A DNA stretch of 51,276 bases from Mesorhizobium sp. (GCF_017306545.1 NZ_JAFKID010000030.1:1-51276), one strand, 5' to 3'. Shown: positions 35,495-44,188, numbered from the stretch's first letter. Made by a program: numbers and translations. Notes: generated by a model not told the origin, from the letters alone.

Positions 35495-36703
35495 CTATTC
35501 GTGCCTGAGGGCGTCGATCGGATCGAGCCTGGCGCCACGCAGGGCCGGGAAGAAGCCGAACGCCATGCCGATCAGCGCGGAAAAGCCGACGGCGAGCAGG
35601 ATGACGGCGGGCGAGGGCGCGAAGGGGATCGTCAGCGTCAGCGAAGCGAGGCCGGCCAGCGACAGGCCGATCAGGATGCCGATGATGCCGCCGAACAGCG
35701 ACAGCACCGTGGCTTCCACAAGAAACTGGATGAGGATGTGCTTTTCGTGCGCGCCGATGGCGAGCCTTATGCCGATTTCGCGTGTGCGCTCCGTCACCGA
35801 CACCAGCATGATGTTCATGATGCCGATGCCGCCGACCAACAGGGACACGGCAGCGACGGCCGATAGCATGCCGGTCATGGTCGCGGTGGCGGACGTCATG
35901 GTGTCGGCGATCTGCGTCATGTCGCGGATGTCGAAATCGCTTTCCTTGTCCTGCGGCACGCGCCGCGCATCGCGTAAAATGTCCTCGACGCGCGGCAGCA
36001 ACTCGCTGGTCGGCGTGCGGTCGTCGGCGGCAACATAGATGTTGTCGATGTTGCGGTTGCCGGCGATCTTGCGCTGGAAGGCGGCGAGCGGCATCAGGAC
36101 GACGTTGTCCTGGTCCTGGCCGAAGCCGGTGTAGCCCTTCGGCGCCAAAAGGCCGATCACCTTGCAGGAGGAGCGGTTGACGCGGATGATCTCGCCGTCC
36201 GGGTCGCCGGCGCCGAAGAACTGCTGCCGCACCGTTTCGCCGATCAGACACACCCCGGTGCCAGAGCGTACCTCCGAATCCGAGAACGCGCGGCCGGATG
36301 CCAGCGTCCAGTCGCGGGCGTCGAGAAAGGCGCTGTCGGTGCCGGTGACGCCGGCGGTGATGTTTTCCGTGCCGTAGATGACGCGCACCTGCTTCTGCGC
36401 CGCCGGCGAGATGGCGCGGGCGCCTTCGAGATGGGCGCGCAACGCCGCCACGTCCTTATCCTGCAACGGGCGGATGACGGAGTCGGGAGTACCGCGCCCC
36501 GCCGGGCGGCCGGCGCGCACGACCAGAAGGTTCGAGCCGAGCTTGGAGATGTCTGTCTTCACCTTCTCGGTGGTCCCGGCGCCGATGGTCAGCATGGCGA
36601 TGACGGCGGCGACTCCGATGACGATGCCGAGCAAGGTGAGGAAGGAGCGTAGCGCATTGCGCCGCACCGACCGGAGCGCGAGACGGACGGTTTCCCAGAT
36701 CAC
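35495..36703 (-). CDS. MacB-type ABC transporter permease
   Basis: This 402-residue permease of the FtsX/MacB type has an N-terminal helix (LRSFLTLLGIVIGVAAVIAMLTIG), a large periplasmic MacB core domain (about 50-270), and three C-terminal helices: VAAVSLLVGGIGIMNIMLVSVTERTREIG, then LFGGIIGILIGLSLAGLASL, then AVGFSALIGMAFGFFPALRGARLDPIDALRHE. This ending is diagnostic. Its start overlaps the ATP-binding gene by four bases. In classical MacB the ATPase and permease are fused; here they are separate polypeptides. Confidence 0.93.
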   Translation of the reverse strand: MIWETVRLALRSVRRNALRSFLTLLGIVIGVAAVIAMLTIGAGTTEKVKTDISKLGSNLLVVRAGRPAGRGTPDSVIRPLQDKDVAALRAHLEGARAISPAAQKQVRVIYGTENITAGVTGTDSAFLDARDWTLASGRAFSDSEVRSGTGVCLIGETVRQQFFGAGDPDGEIIRVNRSSCKVIGLLAPKGYTGFGQDQDNVVLMPLAAFQRKIAGNRNIDNIYVAADDRTPTSELLPRVEDILRDARRVPQDKESDFDIRDMTQIADTMTSATATMTGMLSAVAAVSLLVGGIGIMNIMLVSVTERTREIGIRLAIGAHEKHILIQFLVEATVLSLFGGIIGILIGLSLAGLASLTLTIPFAPSPAVILLAVGFSALIGMAFGFFPALRGARLDPIDALRHE

Positions 36704-37401
36704 GATACCATCTCCGCGTTCATCGCGTCCGACGCCACGTGGCCGTCGAGGAAGCGGATGGTGCGCTGGGCGTAGGCGGCGACGTCCGCCTCGTGCGTGA
36801 CCATGACGATGGTCAGCCCCATCTCGCGGTTCAGGCCGGTCAAAAGCTCCATGATCTCGTGCGTGCGGGCGGTGTCGAGGTTGCCGGTCGGCTCGTCGGC
36901 GACCAGGAGGGTGGGGCGGGTGACGATGGCGCGGGCGATCGCCACGCGCTGTTGCTGGCCGCCGGATAGTTCGGCCGGCGTGTGGTGTTCGCGGCCGGTC
37001 AGGCCGACCTCGGCCAAGGCGCGCATGGCGAGTTCCCGCCGCTCATGCGCTGCCACGCCGCGATAGATCAGCGGCAGTTCGACATTTTCCGCCGCCGTCG
37101 TGCGCGCCAGCAGATTGTAGCCCTGGAAAACGAAGCCGATATAGAGATTGCGCAGCACCGCGCGACGGTTGCGGTCCAGGCGGCCGGCATCGACACCCAT
37201 GAAGCGATAGGTGCCGGCGGTCGGCGTGTCGAGGCAGCCGATGATGTTCATCGAGGTCGACTTGCCCGAGCCGGACGGCCCCATGATGGCGACGAACTCG
37301 CCTTGCGGAATGGAAAGATCGACGCCGGCCAGCGCATGCACCTTGGCCTCGCCCTGACCGTAGGTCTTCCAGACGCGATCGAAACCGATGAGCGCGGCCA
37401 T
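36700..37401 (-). CDS. MacB/LolD-type ABC transporter ATP-binding protein
   Basis: This 233-residue ATPase has Walker A GPSGSGKST (41-49), the signature LSGGQQQRVAIARAI (145-159), Walker B LLVADE (165-170) and a TRP..EPTGNLDT start of the D-loop. It belongs to the LolD/MacB/FtsE subfamily that drives mechanotransmission without moving the substrate through the membrane. It lies between the permease (overlap of four bases) and the adaptor (three-base gap), so the three are one operon reading macA-ATPase-permease. Substrates of such systems include macrolides, peptides and toxins. Confidence 0.95.
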   Translation of the reverse strand: MAALIGFDRVWKTYGQGEAKVHALAGVDLSIPQGEFVAIMGPSGSGKSTSMNIIGCLDTPTAGTYRFMGVDAGRLDRNRRAVLRNLYIGFVFQGYNLLARTTAAENVELPLIYRGVAAHERRELAMRALAEVGLTGREHHTPAELSGGQQQRVAIARAIVTRPTLLVADEPTGNLDTARTHEIMELLTGLNREMGLTIVMVTHEADVAAYAQRTIRFLDGHVASDAMNAEMVS

Positions 37402-37404
37402 CGG

Positions 37405-38691
37405 TCAGCTTCCCTGCCGGGATGCGGTGATGACCTGGTCGCCCTCCTTCAAGCCGGACAGCACTTCGGTGCGGTCGCCGTCGGTGGCGCCGATCTTGAC
37501 GTCGATGCGGCGCGGCCGGCCGTTTGCCAGCACGTAGAGCGTGCGCGTTCCCTCGGCAGGCTTGGCCTCCTGCTGGTCGCGCCAGCGACCCCGTCCGCCA
37601 CGGCCGGTGAACATCGACAGCAGGCTGAAGCCGCGTTCGCGCGTCTCCGCCGGCCGATAGCGGAAGGCGGTGGACGGCACCGTCAGCGCGCCCTTGGCCT
37701 GCTTGGTGACGACGGACACCGTCGCCGTCATGCCGGGGCGAAGCAGCAGTTCGCCGTTGTCGACGTCGAGCCTGGCATTGTAGGTGACGACGCCGTCGGT
37801 GGTGACGGAGGCATAGGAAATGTCGCGAATCGCGGCGTCGAACGGCCGGTCCGGGAAGGCATCGACGGTGAAGCGGGCATGCTGGCCAGGCTTGACGGTG
37901 CCGATATCGGCCTCGTCGATGGCCGCTTGCAGTTCCATCTTCTTCAGGTCGGCGGCGATGACGAACAGAACCGGGGCCTGAAGCGAAGAAGCGACGGTCT
38001 GGCCGGGATCGACCGAACGGGTCAAAACGATGCCGTCGATCGGCGCGTAGATGGTGCTCTTGGCGAGATCGGCCTGCTGAAGTTTCAGGTCGGCGTTGGC
38101 GATGGCGAGATTGGCGCCGGCACTGTCGAGGGCCGCCCTGGCGCGGTCGCGCTCGGCGGTGGCCGTATCCAGCGCCTGCTGCGTGGCCATGCCTTTCTTC
38201 GTCAGTTCCGCGGCGCGGGCGAGCGCCTGCTCGTTTTCCTTCAGCGTCACCTGTGCCGTCTCGACGCTGGCCTGCGCGGCCTTGGCGGAGGCCTCGGCGC
38301 GTTCGATCTGGGCTTCCAGCTTGGAGGTGTCGAGCTTGGCCAGCACGTCGCCTTGCCTGACCTGCTGGTTCTCGTCGACGGCGACGGAGCGGACGACGCC
38401 GGACAACTCGCTGGAGATGTCCACCTGGGTGAGCGGCTGCAAGGTGCCGGTGGCGGAAACCTCGACGGTCAGGTCGGCGAGTGCCGCCGGTTCGGTCGTG
38501 TAGGTCGTCTTCGGCGTGGACGTGGCGTACCATTGGTAGCCGGCAAGGCCGGCGGCGACGACGACCAGCGCCAGCAGGCCCTGCCACAGCCGGCGGCGGC
38601 CGCGCCTCGGGCCGCCCTTGCCGTCGAGCCCGAGAGCCGTCTCGATTGCCTCGGCAGTTTGCTGCTTTGGCAGATTGACAAACTGGTCCAC
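37405..38691 (-). CDS. MacA-type efflux adaptor (periplasmic adaptor subunit)
   Basis: This is a 428-residue membrane fusion protein. A basic N-terminal cytoplasmic region is followed by a transmembrane anchor (about 38-54). The barrel-sandwich halves follow (SSELSGVVRSVAVDENQQVRQGDVLAKLD and STIYAPIDGIVLTRSVDPGQTV) around a long Ala/Glu coiled-coil hairpin (about 120-200). A flexible Gly/Arg/Trp-rich insertion (TGRGGRGRWRDQQEAKPAEG) lies near the C-terminus, before the last domain, and is common in rhizobial MacA-like proteins. No TolC-like gene is near. It would link the inner-membrane MacB-type complex to an outer-membrane channel. Confidence 0.92.
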   Translation of the reverse strand: MDQFVNLPKQQTAEAIETALGLDGKGGPRRGRRRLWQGLLALVVVAAGLAGYQWYATSTPKTTYTTEPAALADLTVEVSATGTLQPLTQVDISSELSGVVRSVAVDENQQVRQGDVLAKLDTSKLEAQIERAEASAKAAQASVETAQVTLKENEQALARAAELTKKGMATQQALDTATAERDRARAALDSAGANLAIANADLKLQQADLAKSTIYAPIDGIVLTRSVDPGQTVASSLQAPVLFVIAADLKKMELQAAIDEADIGTVKPGQHARFTVDAFPDRPFDAAIRDISYASVTTDGVVTYNARLDVDNGELLLRPGMTATVSVVTKQAKGALTVPSTAFRYRPAETRERGFSLLSMFTGRGGRGRWRDQQEAKPAEGTRTLYVLANGRPRRIDVKIGATDGDRTEVLSGLKEGDQVITASRQGS

Positions 38692-38828
38692 GGCGGACCC
38701 CTATGATGTCTGCGACGTCCCTACGAGTGCCCACATCAGGCCTTGCAGTCCATATTTCAAATTAAATTTCGCTCATGTTGGGATTGGAGTGGGCGCGGAC
38801 GCCGAACCGGAACGAGGATTTTTCGAGC

Positions 38829-39737
38829 ATGCACGGCCGCAATTATCTCATCTACGACGTCTTTACCGCCGACAGGCTTGCGGGCAACCCGCTGGCGATC
38901 GTGCTCGATTGCGAAGGGCTCGACCTCGCCGCCATGCAAAGGATCGCGCGCGAGTTCAACCTGTCCGAATCGGTGTTCGTGCTGCCGCCGGAAGACCCGA
39001 AGCATCGCGCGCGCATCCGCATCTTCACGCCCGATTACGAAATGCCGTTCGCCGGGCACCCGACGGTGGGCACGGCCGTCGCGCTGGCCGAGGCTGCGGG
39101 CAAAGGGACCGACGGCATTTTCGTGCTGGAGGAAAATATCGGGCCGGTGCGCTGTGCCGTCAGCCGCGGGCAGGGCGCCGCCTTCGCAGAGTTCGACCTG
39201 GCGAAGCTGCCCGAACAGTTGGGCCTTTCGGCCGATCCGATGGCGGTCGGCGCGGCGCTCGGGCTCGATCCGCATGAAATCGGCTTCGAGAATCACCGTG
39301 TCTCGTTCTGGTCCGCCGGTGTGCCCTATGTCACCATCCCGGTGAAAAACCTGAAGGCGGCGGAGAAGGCGAGGCTGGACAACCAGGCCTGGGCGGAACT
39401 GGCGCCGAAAAAGAGCGAGTGGGCCTTCGCCAGTCCCTACCTTTACTGCCGCGAGACGACGGATCGCGCCAACGCGTTCCATGTGCGCATGATCGTGCCC
39501 GGCAATCCTTCGTACGAGGACCCGGCCACCGGCTCGGCGGCGGCCGCCTTCGCCGGCGCCATCGTGCATTTCGACCGACCGCGCGACGGCCTGTCGCGTT
39601 TCTGGATCGAGCAGGGGGTGGAAATGGGCCGCCCGTCGCGAATCAGGCTCGAGATGGACATCGAGAGCGGCAAACTGGCTGCTGCGCGCATCGGCGGCGA
39701 GGCGGTGAAGGTGGCGGAAGGACGCCTCTTCGCCTGA
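38829..39737 (+). CDS. PhzF family isomerase/epimerase-like protein
   Basis: This is a 302-residue two-domain protein with a diaminopimelate-epimerase-like fold. The conserved catalytic Glu is Glu48 in REFNLSESVFVLPP, followed by RIRIFTPDYEMPFAGHPTVGTAVAL and the second half DPATGSAAAAFAGAIVHF. PhzF itself isomerises trans-2,3-dihydro-3-hydroxyanthranilate in phenazine synthesis, but most family members stand alone with unknown substrates, and no other phenazine genes are here. I take ATG 38829, at the usual start point. The frame is open from 38775, which would add 18 residues. It converges with tRNA-Lys. Confidence 0.9.
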   Translation: MHGRNYLIYDVFTADRLAGNPLAIVLDCEGLDLAAMQRIAREFNLSESVFVLPPEDPKHRARIRIFTPDYEMPFAGHPTVGTAVALAEAAGKGTDGIFVLEENIGPVRCAVSRGQGAAFAEFDLAKLPEQLGLSADPMAVGAALGLDPHEIGFENHRVSFWSAGVPYVTIPVKNLKAAEKARLDNQAWAELAPKKSEWAFASPYLYCRETTDRANAFHVRMIVPGNPSYEDPATGSAAAAFAGAIVHFDRPRDGLSRFWIEQGVEMGRPSRIRLEMDIESGKLAAARIGGEAVKVAEGRLFA

Positions 39738-39754
39738 AGCTTCACGGCTTCAGG
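39733..39754 (+). terminator. hairpin overlapping the end of the PhzF-like gene
   Basis: CCTGAAGC (39733-39740), a six-base loop and GCTTCAGG (39747-39754) form a perfect eight-pair stem that includes the stop codon. It is symmetrical for both strands and lies between the convergent PhzF-like gene and tRNA-Lys. There is no T-run on either side, so termination strength is doubtful. Confidence 0.35.
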
Positions 39755-39800
39755 CAATGCGCGAACTGTCAGGTTCAAGGGCTTGATCGATGGAAGATAA

Positions 39801-39876
<76 letters not shown>

Positions 39877-39906
39877 ACGCCACCGGCGAAAACCAGCGTC
39901 GGCGGC

Positions 39907-39935
39907 GATATAGCCGCCGCCTTCCGTCATGTCCA
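39907..39935 (-). promoter_or_regulatory. promoter of tRNA-Lys
   Basis: On the minus strand, TGGACA (39935-39930) and TATATC (39912-39907) are 17 bases apart. The start would be near 39900, about 24 bases before the mature tRNA 5' end. The -10 is framed by GGCGGC and GCCGCC (39901-39906 and 39913-39918), a six-pair inverted repeat. Confidence 0.6.
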
Positions 39936-40008
39936 GCCCCGCGCCGACATTTCGTAACAAATCCTGCGCGCGCCGCGAGGCGGCGGCCATCAAGCGCTGT
40001 CTCGCGGC

Positions 40009-40278
40009 CTATTTTCCGCAATAATGGTCGTTCACGTCGTTGACGGCGTTGCCGTCCGGACCGACCCGCTGGTAGGCGCATTGGCCGGCTGCGGTGGTGA
40101 TCATCCGCTGGTCGTAGTAGCGCGGCCCGCCGAAGAACCAGTTGAGCGGGTCTTCGTGCGCCGGCACGTACCGCTCTTCACCCGGCGGTACCGTGTGATG
40201 CCGCACGGCGCCGGCAAATGACGGCGTTGCCAGGGCCATCGCAAGAAGACTTGTCGCACAGATCGTCCGGATACTCAT
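40009..40278 (-). CDS. small exported protein of unknown function
   Basis: This 89-residue protein begins with a good signal peptide (MSIRTICATSLLAMALATPSFAGA). The mature part (about 65 residues) has an aromatic segment LNWFFGGPRYYDQRM and two cysteines, in AGQCAYQRV and DHYCGK at the very end, which could form a disulfide. ATG 40278 is preceded by GAGGTC. A longer frame to 40383 has no ribosome site. I do not recognise a domain family. It lies between tRNA-Lys and an uncertain small gene, transcribed as a single gene. Confidence 0.62.
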   Translation of the reverse strand: MSIRTICATSLLAMALATPSFAGAVRHHTVPPGEERYVPAHEDPLNWFFGGPRYYDQRMITTAAGQCAYQRVGPDGNAVNDVNDHYCGK

Positions 40279-40562
40279 GATGACCTCGATTGCTCGATCC
40301 CAGATAATACCATGAATGCCGGACAGGCCCGAAGGGTTCATCGGAGCTGCGGATAAATTTCCGGAGGCTGGCCGCCGCGTCATCCTGATGGCGATCCCCG
40401 GTGCTGAAGCCTGATTTGCCAGTCCGCGTTTCCATCTAAGGAGAGCAGGCGAGAGCGTTTACCTTTGGTTAGTCATGGCCGGCGAATTGCCGGCTCCACG
40501 TGCCTCTCAGGGGCCTGGCTGGCCCGCTCTTTGCTCGTCGATCCGTGGCGGGTGAAAGTGAG

Positions 40563-40799
40563 ATGCGGATGTTTCAAGTCGATGCAGGCGGGCGGCACAA
40601 GCCCGATGGAATACTATCGCGGCTGGCCAGGCTTTTGTGGGCCTGGCTCCGTTTCGCGACCTGGAGGTTGGTAACGGTGACGGTCGAGTTCTTCTCGCCG
40701 TCCCGCCTGAAGGACGCCCTGAGGCCGCGCAAGCGACGGCATACGAGCGGCACGGAGGCGGCCTCTTCCGGCGACGAGCGGCTCGACCGGTTCCACTGA
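40563..40799 (+). CDS. possible small protein of unknown function
   Basis: This is a 78-residue open frame starting MRMFQVDAGGRHKPDGILSR. It has a hydrophobic Trp/Leu stretch (LARLLWAWLRFATWRLVTVTVEFF) that could lie in or on the membrane, then a basic and Ser-rich tail. The next upstream in-frame ATG is at 40500. The ribosome site is weak and I recognise no homologue, so this may not be a gene. It is on the plus strand, convergent with cobT, 25 bases away. Confidence 0.3.
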   Translation: MRMFQVDAGGRHKPDGILSRLARLLWAWLRFATWRLVTVTVEFFSPSRLKDALRPRKRRHTSGTEAASSGDERLDRFH

Positions 40800-40824
40800 C
40801 CGGAGGGGCTGTCGGCCGGCGGCG

Positions 40825-41841
40825 CTACTTCTCCGAAACGCCGGCTTCGGCGAAGCTTGCCATGCGCGCATGGCATTCCAGCGCGGCGCGAACGATGTTG
40901 ATGGCGACCGCCGCGCCGGAACCTTCGCCGAGCCGCATGCCGAGGTCGAGCAGCGGCGGCAGGCCGAGCGCTTCCAGCAGGCGGCGATGGCCGGCTTCGG
41001 CTGAGACATGCGCGGCGATGACATGGGCGAGGCCCTGCGGATGGAGCCTTGCCAGCGGCGCGGCCGCGGCCGTGCAGACGAAGCCGTCCAGCAGCACCGG
41101 CACGTTGTGCTGGCGCGCGGCCAGGACGCCGCCGAGGATCGCCGCCAGTTCGCGCCCGCCGAGTGCTGCGGCAACGGCCAGCGGATCGTGTAGCGCGGCG
41201 GCGTGACGAGCCAGCCCTGCCTCGATGACGTCTACCTTGCGCTTCATACCGGCGTCGTCGACGCCGGTGCCGCGCCCGGTCCATTTCTCGGCGCCGCCGC
41301 CGAACAGGGCGGCCGAAATCGCCGCCGCCGGCGTGGTGTTGCCGATGCCCATTTCGCCGAAGCAGACGAGGTCGAGATCTTCCGTCACGGCGTCGTAGCC
41401 GGCGGAGATGGCGGCCAGGAAAGCCGCCTCGTCCATGGCGGCGGTTTCGGTGAAGTCGCTCGTAGGGTGGTCGAGATCGAGGGCAATGACCTCGAGTTCG
41501 GCGCCGGCGATGCGCGCCAGCTGGTTGATGGCGGCGCCGCCGTGGGAAAAATTAGCCACCATCTGCACCGTCACTTCCGCGGGGAAAGCCGAAACGCCCC
41601 GTGCGGTGACGCCATGGTTGCCGGCGAAGACGACGATTTTCACCCGGTCGAGCCTCGGCATGGCGCGGCCTTGCCACCGTCCCAGCCAGGCGGCGGTGGC
41701 TTCGAGCCGTCCGAGGCTGCCCTGCGGCTTGGTCAGCGTGTTCTGGCGGGCGGCTACGGCCGCTGCCGCGTCGTCGCTGCCGGCGGGCAGGTCATGGCAG
41801 GCGGCGCGTAGGTCTTCGAGCGATTTGAACGGCATGGCCAA
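40825..41841 (-). CDS. cobT: nicotinate-nucleotide:dimethylbenzimidazole phosphoribosyltransferase
   Basis: This enzyme makes alpha-ribazole phosphate from dimethylbenzimidazole and nicotinate mononucleotide, preparing the lower ligand of cobalamin. It has 338 residues. The family block GEMGIGNTTPAAAISAALFGG is clear, as are KIVVFAGNHGVTARGVSAFPAEVT near the N-terminus, TGRGTGVDDAGMKRK and the C-terminal LDLGMRLGEGSGAAVAI with the catalytic acidic residue. The name follows the enteric scheme; in the Pseudomonas denitrificans scheme it is cobU. It is 15 bases downstream of cobS and so co-transcribed. Confidence 0.95.
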   Translation of the reverse strand: MAMPFKSLEDLRAACHDLPAGSDDAAAAVAARQNTLTKPQGSLGRLEATAAWLGRWQGRAMPRLDRVKIVVFAGNHGVTARGVSAFPAEVTVQMVANFSHGGAAINQLARIAGAELEVIALDLDHPTSDFTETAAMDEAAFLAAISAGYDAVTEDLDLVCFGEMGIGNTTPAAAISAALFGGGAEKWTGRGTGVDDAGMKRKVDVIEAGLARHAAALHDPLAVAAALGGRELAAILGGVLAARQHNVPVLLDGFVCTAAAAPLARLHPQGLAHVIAAHVSAEAGHRRLLEALGLPPLLDLGMRLGEGSGAAVAINIVRAALECHARMASFAEAGVSEK

Positions 41842-41856
41842 ATTCTCCGGGGCGGT

Positions 41857-42618
41857 TCAGGACAGGGTGACGGAGGCGACGAGAAGCACGGCAATCTCGG
41901 CCAGTTGCTGGAGCGCGCCGGCCGTGTCGCCGGTCTGGCCGCCGATCTGGCGCCGGCAAAGCGCGGTGAAGGTTGCGAAGACGAAGCCGAGTAGGATCGC
42001 AGCCGCGACGAGTCCGCCGAGGCCGAGCGGCAGCAGGACCAGCGCGCCGAGCCCCGCACCGGCAATCGCGGTCTGGCGCGAAACGCTGCCGGCACCGGCT
42101 GAGAGGCCGTCGCTGCGGGCGGGCGGCAAGCGATGCATGAAGGCGCCGAGCAGGCCGCGCGAGGCGCCGTGCGCGGCGACCAGAGCCGCCAGCATGGACC
42201 AGCCGCCGTGGATTTCGGCGAGCGCGTTCCAGCGCAGGAGCAACGATAGCGCAAGGGCGGCCGCGCCATAGGCGCCGATGCGGCTGTCGCGCATGATTTC
42301 CAGCTTGCGCTCCCGGTCCCGGCCGCCGCCGAAACCGTCGGCGACGTCCGACAGGCCGTCCTCATGCAGCGCGCCGGTGGCGAGCACCGTTGCGGCCAGT
42401 GCCAGTGCGGCGGCAGGTCCCGAGGCGAGGCCGAGGCGGGCGGCGACGGCGTAGGTCAGGGCGCCGATGACGGCGACGGCAAGGCCCGCCAAAGGCGCCG
42501 CCCAGATCGCGTCGGCGAGCTTGCGGCCGCGAAAGTCGAAGACCGGCAGCGGCAATCGGGTGAAGAAGACGAGGCCGAGCGCGACGTCGCGAAGGAAGGG
42601 GGCCGGGATTCGGTTCAT
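41857..42618 (-). CDS. cobS: adenosylcobinamide-GDP ribazoletransferase (cobalamin synthase)
   Basis: This integral-membrane enzyme joins adenosylcobinamide-GDP and alpha-ribazole (phosphate) to form the cobalamin nucleotide loop. At 253 residues with several membrane helices it is standard. The family motif HEDGLSDVADGFGGGRDRERKLEIMRDSRIGAYGA is intact. I choose ATG 42618 (MNRIPAPFLRDVALGLVFFTRLPLP); the frame extends upstream through a palindromic repeat but has no protein-like character there. In the Pseudomonas scheme it is cobV. It precedes cobT, and a 256-base gap with a repeat separates it from cobB. Confidence 0.94.
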   Translation of the reverse strand: MNRIPAPFLRDVALGLVFFTRLPLPVFDFRGRKLADAIWAAPLAGLAVAVIGALTYAVAARLGLASGPAAALALAATVLATGALHEDGLSDVADGFGGGRDRERKLEIMRDSRIGAYGAAALALSLLLRWNALAEIHGGWSMLAALVAAHGASRGLLGAFMHRLPPARSDGLSAGAGSVSRQTAIAGAGLGALVLLPLGLGGLVAAAILLGFVFATFTALCRRQIGGQTGDTAGALQQLAEIAVLLVASVTLS

Positions 42619-42874
42619 AATTGCAGAGCCGCCAAAGGCTTTGGTTCTTGTTCTCGGCCTTCTCCTATGGGGTGGGCCTTTCTCCGCTGCCGCGATGCCG
42701 GCGTTTTTCCAGCCTGGGTTCCTCGCCCCCGTGGGGAGAGGTGGCGTGCGAAGCGGGAGGGAGAGAGGACGCCATAGGCGGGCGCCTTGCTCTCGATGAG
42801 CATATGTCCGGAAGCGCAGAAGGGAACGCCCCATGGGATTAACTGCGACGGAGCGGGGCAGGGCGAGATCATCG
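42619..42874. other. 256-base gap between cobB and cobS with a palindromic repeat
   Basis: This is the gap between the cobL-E-M-A-B operon and cobS-T, both on the minus strand. It contains the palindromic element described separately and no convincing protein or RNA gene. I searched it by eye for the B12-box of a cobalamin riboswitch and did not find one. A promoter for cobS could lie close to 42640-42700, but I see no clear -35/-10 pair. Confidence 0.5.
42721..42778. repeat. palindromic intergenic repeat (GGGGAGAGG type)
   Basis: CCTCGCCCC (42721-42729) and GGGGAGAGG (42733-42741) form a nine-base stem with one G/A mismatch, followed by a GC-rich tail (GGCGTGCGAAGCGGGAGG). The minus-strand form, CTCTCCC...CTTCGCACGCCACCTCTCCCC, resembles a dispersed repeat I associate with Mesorhizobium and related genomes. 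Its end coordinates are approximate. Confidence 0.55.
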
Positions 42875-44188
42875 CTATCCCCTTGCGATGGCGTGGAAGA
42901 AGGTGCCGCTGACGTGGCCGCGCCGCGCGCCGGCGGGACCGAGCGGGCGGCCTTCGCCGTCCGTCATCTCGGCCAGCGCCGCGTCGTTTCCCGGCACGGT
43001 GATGCGGGCGTAGTGGAATTCGTGGCCGCGCACGCCGGTATCGGTCGGCCCCAGCGGGCAATCCGCCAGCAGGCGCGCCTGCCGGTAGCCGAGGTTCATC
43101 TTGCGCTTGGCGAAGGAGGTGGAATGGCCGAGCAGGCCGAGCATGCGGTGCGTGGCGCCATCCGCATCCTCTAGCGCTTCGCCGAGAACCATGAAGCCGC
43201 CACACTCGCCATGGATCGGCTTTTCCCGTGCGAAGGCAGCCATGCCGGCCCGGAAGTTTCCAGCGGCGGCAAGCTTGCCTGCGTGAAGCTCGGGATAGCC
43301 GCCCGGCAGCCAGCAGGTGTCGCAATCGGCCGGCGGTGCTTCGTCGGCCAGCGGTGAGAACGGCACGATCTCGGCGCCTGCGGCCCGCCAGCGGCCGACG
43401 GCATGCGGATAGACGAAGGTGAAGGCGGCGTCCTGGGCGAGCGCGATGCGCTGGCCGGGCGGCGGCAGGGCGGCGGCGAAGCTGCCGGCTTGCGTCACAA
43501 GCGGTTCGGCCAGCCGCATGACCGCGTCGAGGTCGATGGAGCGCTCGACCATGTCGGCCATTTTTTCGATGAAGGCGGCGAGATCGGCATGTTCGGACGC
43601 CTGCACCAGTCCCAGATGCCGTTCGGGCATGGTCATTTCGGGATCGCGCAGGATGGCGCCGACGACGGGCAGGCCGAGCGCCTCGACTGCTTCGGTGCAC
43701 AGCCGCCGGTGCCGTTCGCTGCCCAGCCGGTTCAGGACGACGCCGGCGATGCGCACGGCGGGATCGTAGGTGGCGAAACCCTTGGCGACGGCAGCCGCCG
43801 TGGTGGATTGGCCGGAAACATCCAGCACCAGCAGGGACGGGATGCCGTAGAGCCGGGCGAGATCGGCGCCGGAGCCGGTGCGGCCGGCGCCGGCCGGAAT
43901 GCCGTCGAACAGGCCCATGGCGCTTTCGACGACGATGAACTCCGCGTCCTGCGCGGCCTGACCTGCCAGGCCGTTCAGCAGGGAAGGCGCCATTGCCCAG
44001 GAATCGAGGTTGACGCCGGGCAGGCCGGTCGCCGCCTGATGGAAGCCGGGGTCGATATAGTCCGGTCCGGACTTGGCGCCGCGCACGCGCACGCCGCGCC
44101 GCGCCAGCGCGCGCAGCAGGCCGATGGTGACGCTGGTCTTGCCGGAACCGGAGCGCGGCGCGCCGATCAGGATCGCGCGGGCGGTCAT
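42875..44188 (-). CDS. cobB: hydrogenobyrinate a,c-diamide synthase
   Basis: This enzyme amidates the a and c carboxylates of hydrogenobyrinic acid using glutamine and ATP. The 437-residue protein has an N-terminal P-loop GAPRSGSGKTS (9-19) of the dethiobiotin-synthetase-like domain and a C-terminal class I glutamine amidotransferase domain. The nucleophile Cys is in HGECGGFMVLG (near residue 328), and the last His sits in RGHEFHYARI. CWLPGGYPELHA precedes. It follows cobA with a four-base overlap and ends the cobL-E-M-A-B operon. Confidence 0.94.
   Translation of the reverse strand: MTARAILIGAPRSGSGKTSVTIGLLRALARRGVRVRGAKSGPDYIDPGFHQAATGLPGVNLDSWAMAPSLLNGLAGQAAQDAEFIVVESAMGLFDGIPAGAGRTGSGADLARLYGIPSLLVLDVSGQSTTAAAVAKGFATYDPAVRIAGVVLNRLGSERHRRLCTEAVEALGLPVVGAILRDPEMTMPERHLGLVQASEHADLAAFIEKMADMVERSIDLDAVMRLAEPLVTQAGSFAAALPPPGQRIALAQDAAFTFVYPHAVGRWRAAGAEIVPFSPLADEAPPADCDTCWLPGGYPELHAGKLAAAGNFRAGMAAFAREKPIHGECGGFMVLGEALEDADGATHRMLGLLGHSTSFAKRKMNLGYRQARLLADCPLGPTDTGVRGHEFHYARITVPGNDAALAEMTDGEGRPLGPAGARRGHVSGTFFHAIARG

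Noticed and set aside
36982-38706. A 574-codon plus-strand frame across the MacAB-type genes
   Set aside because: Shadow of the ATP-binding and adaptor genes, whose motifs on the minus strand are unambiguous.
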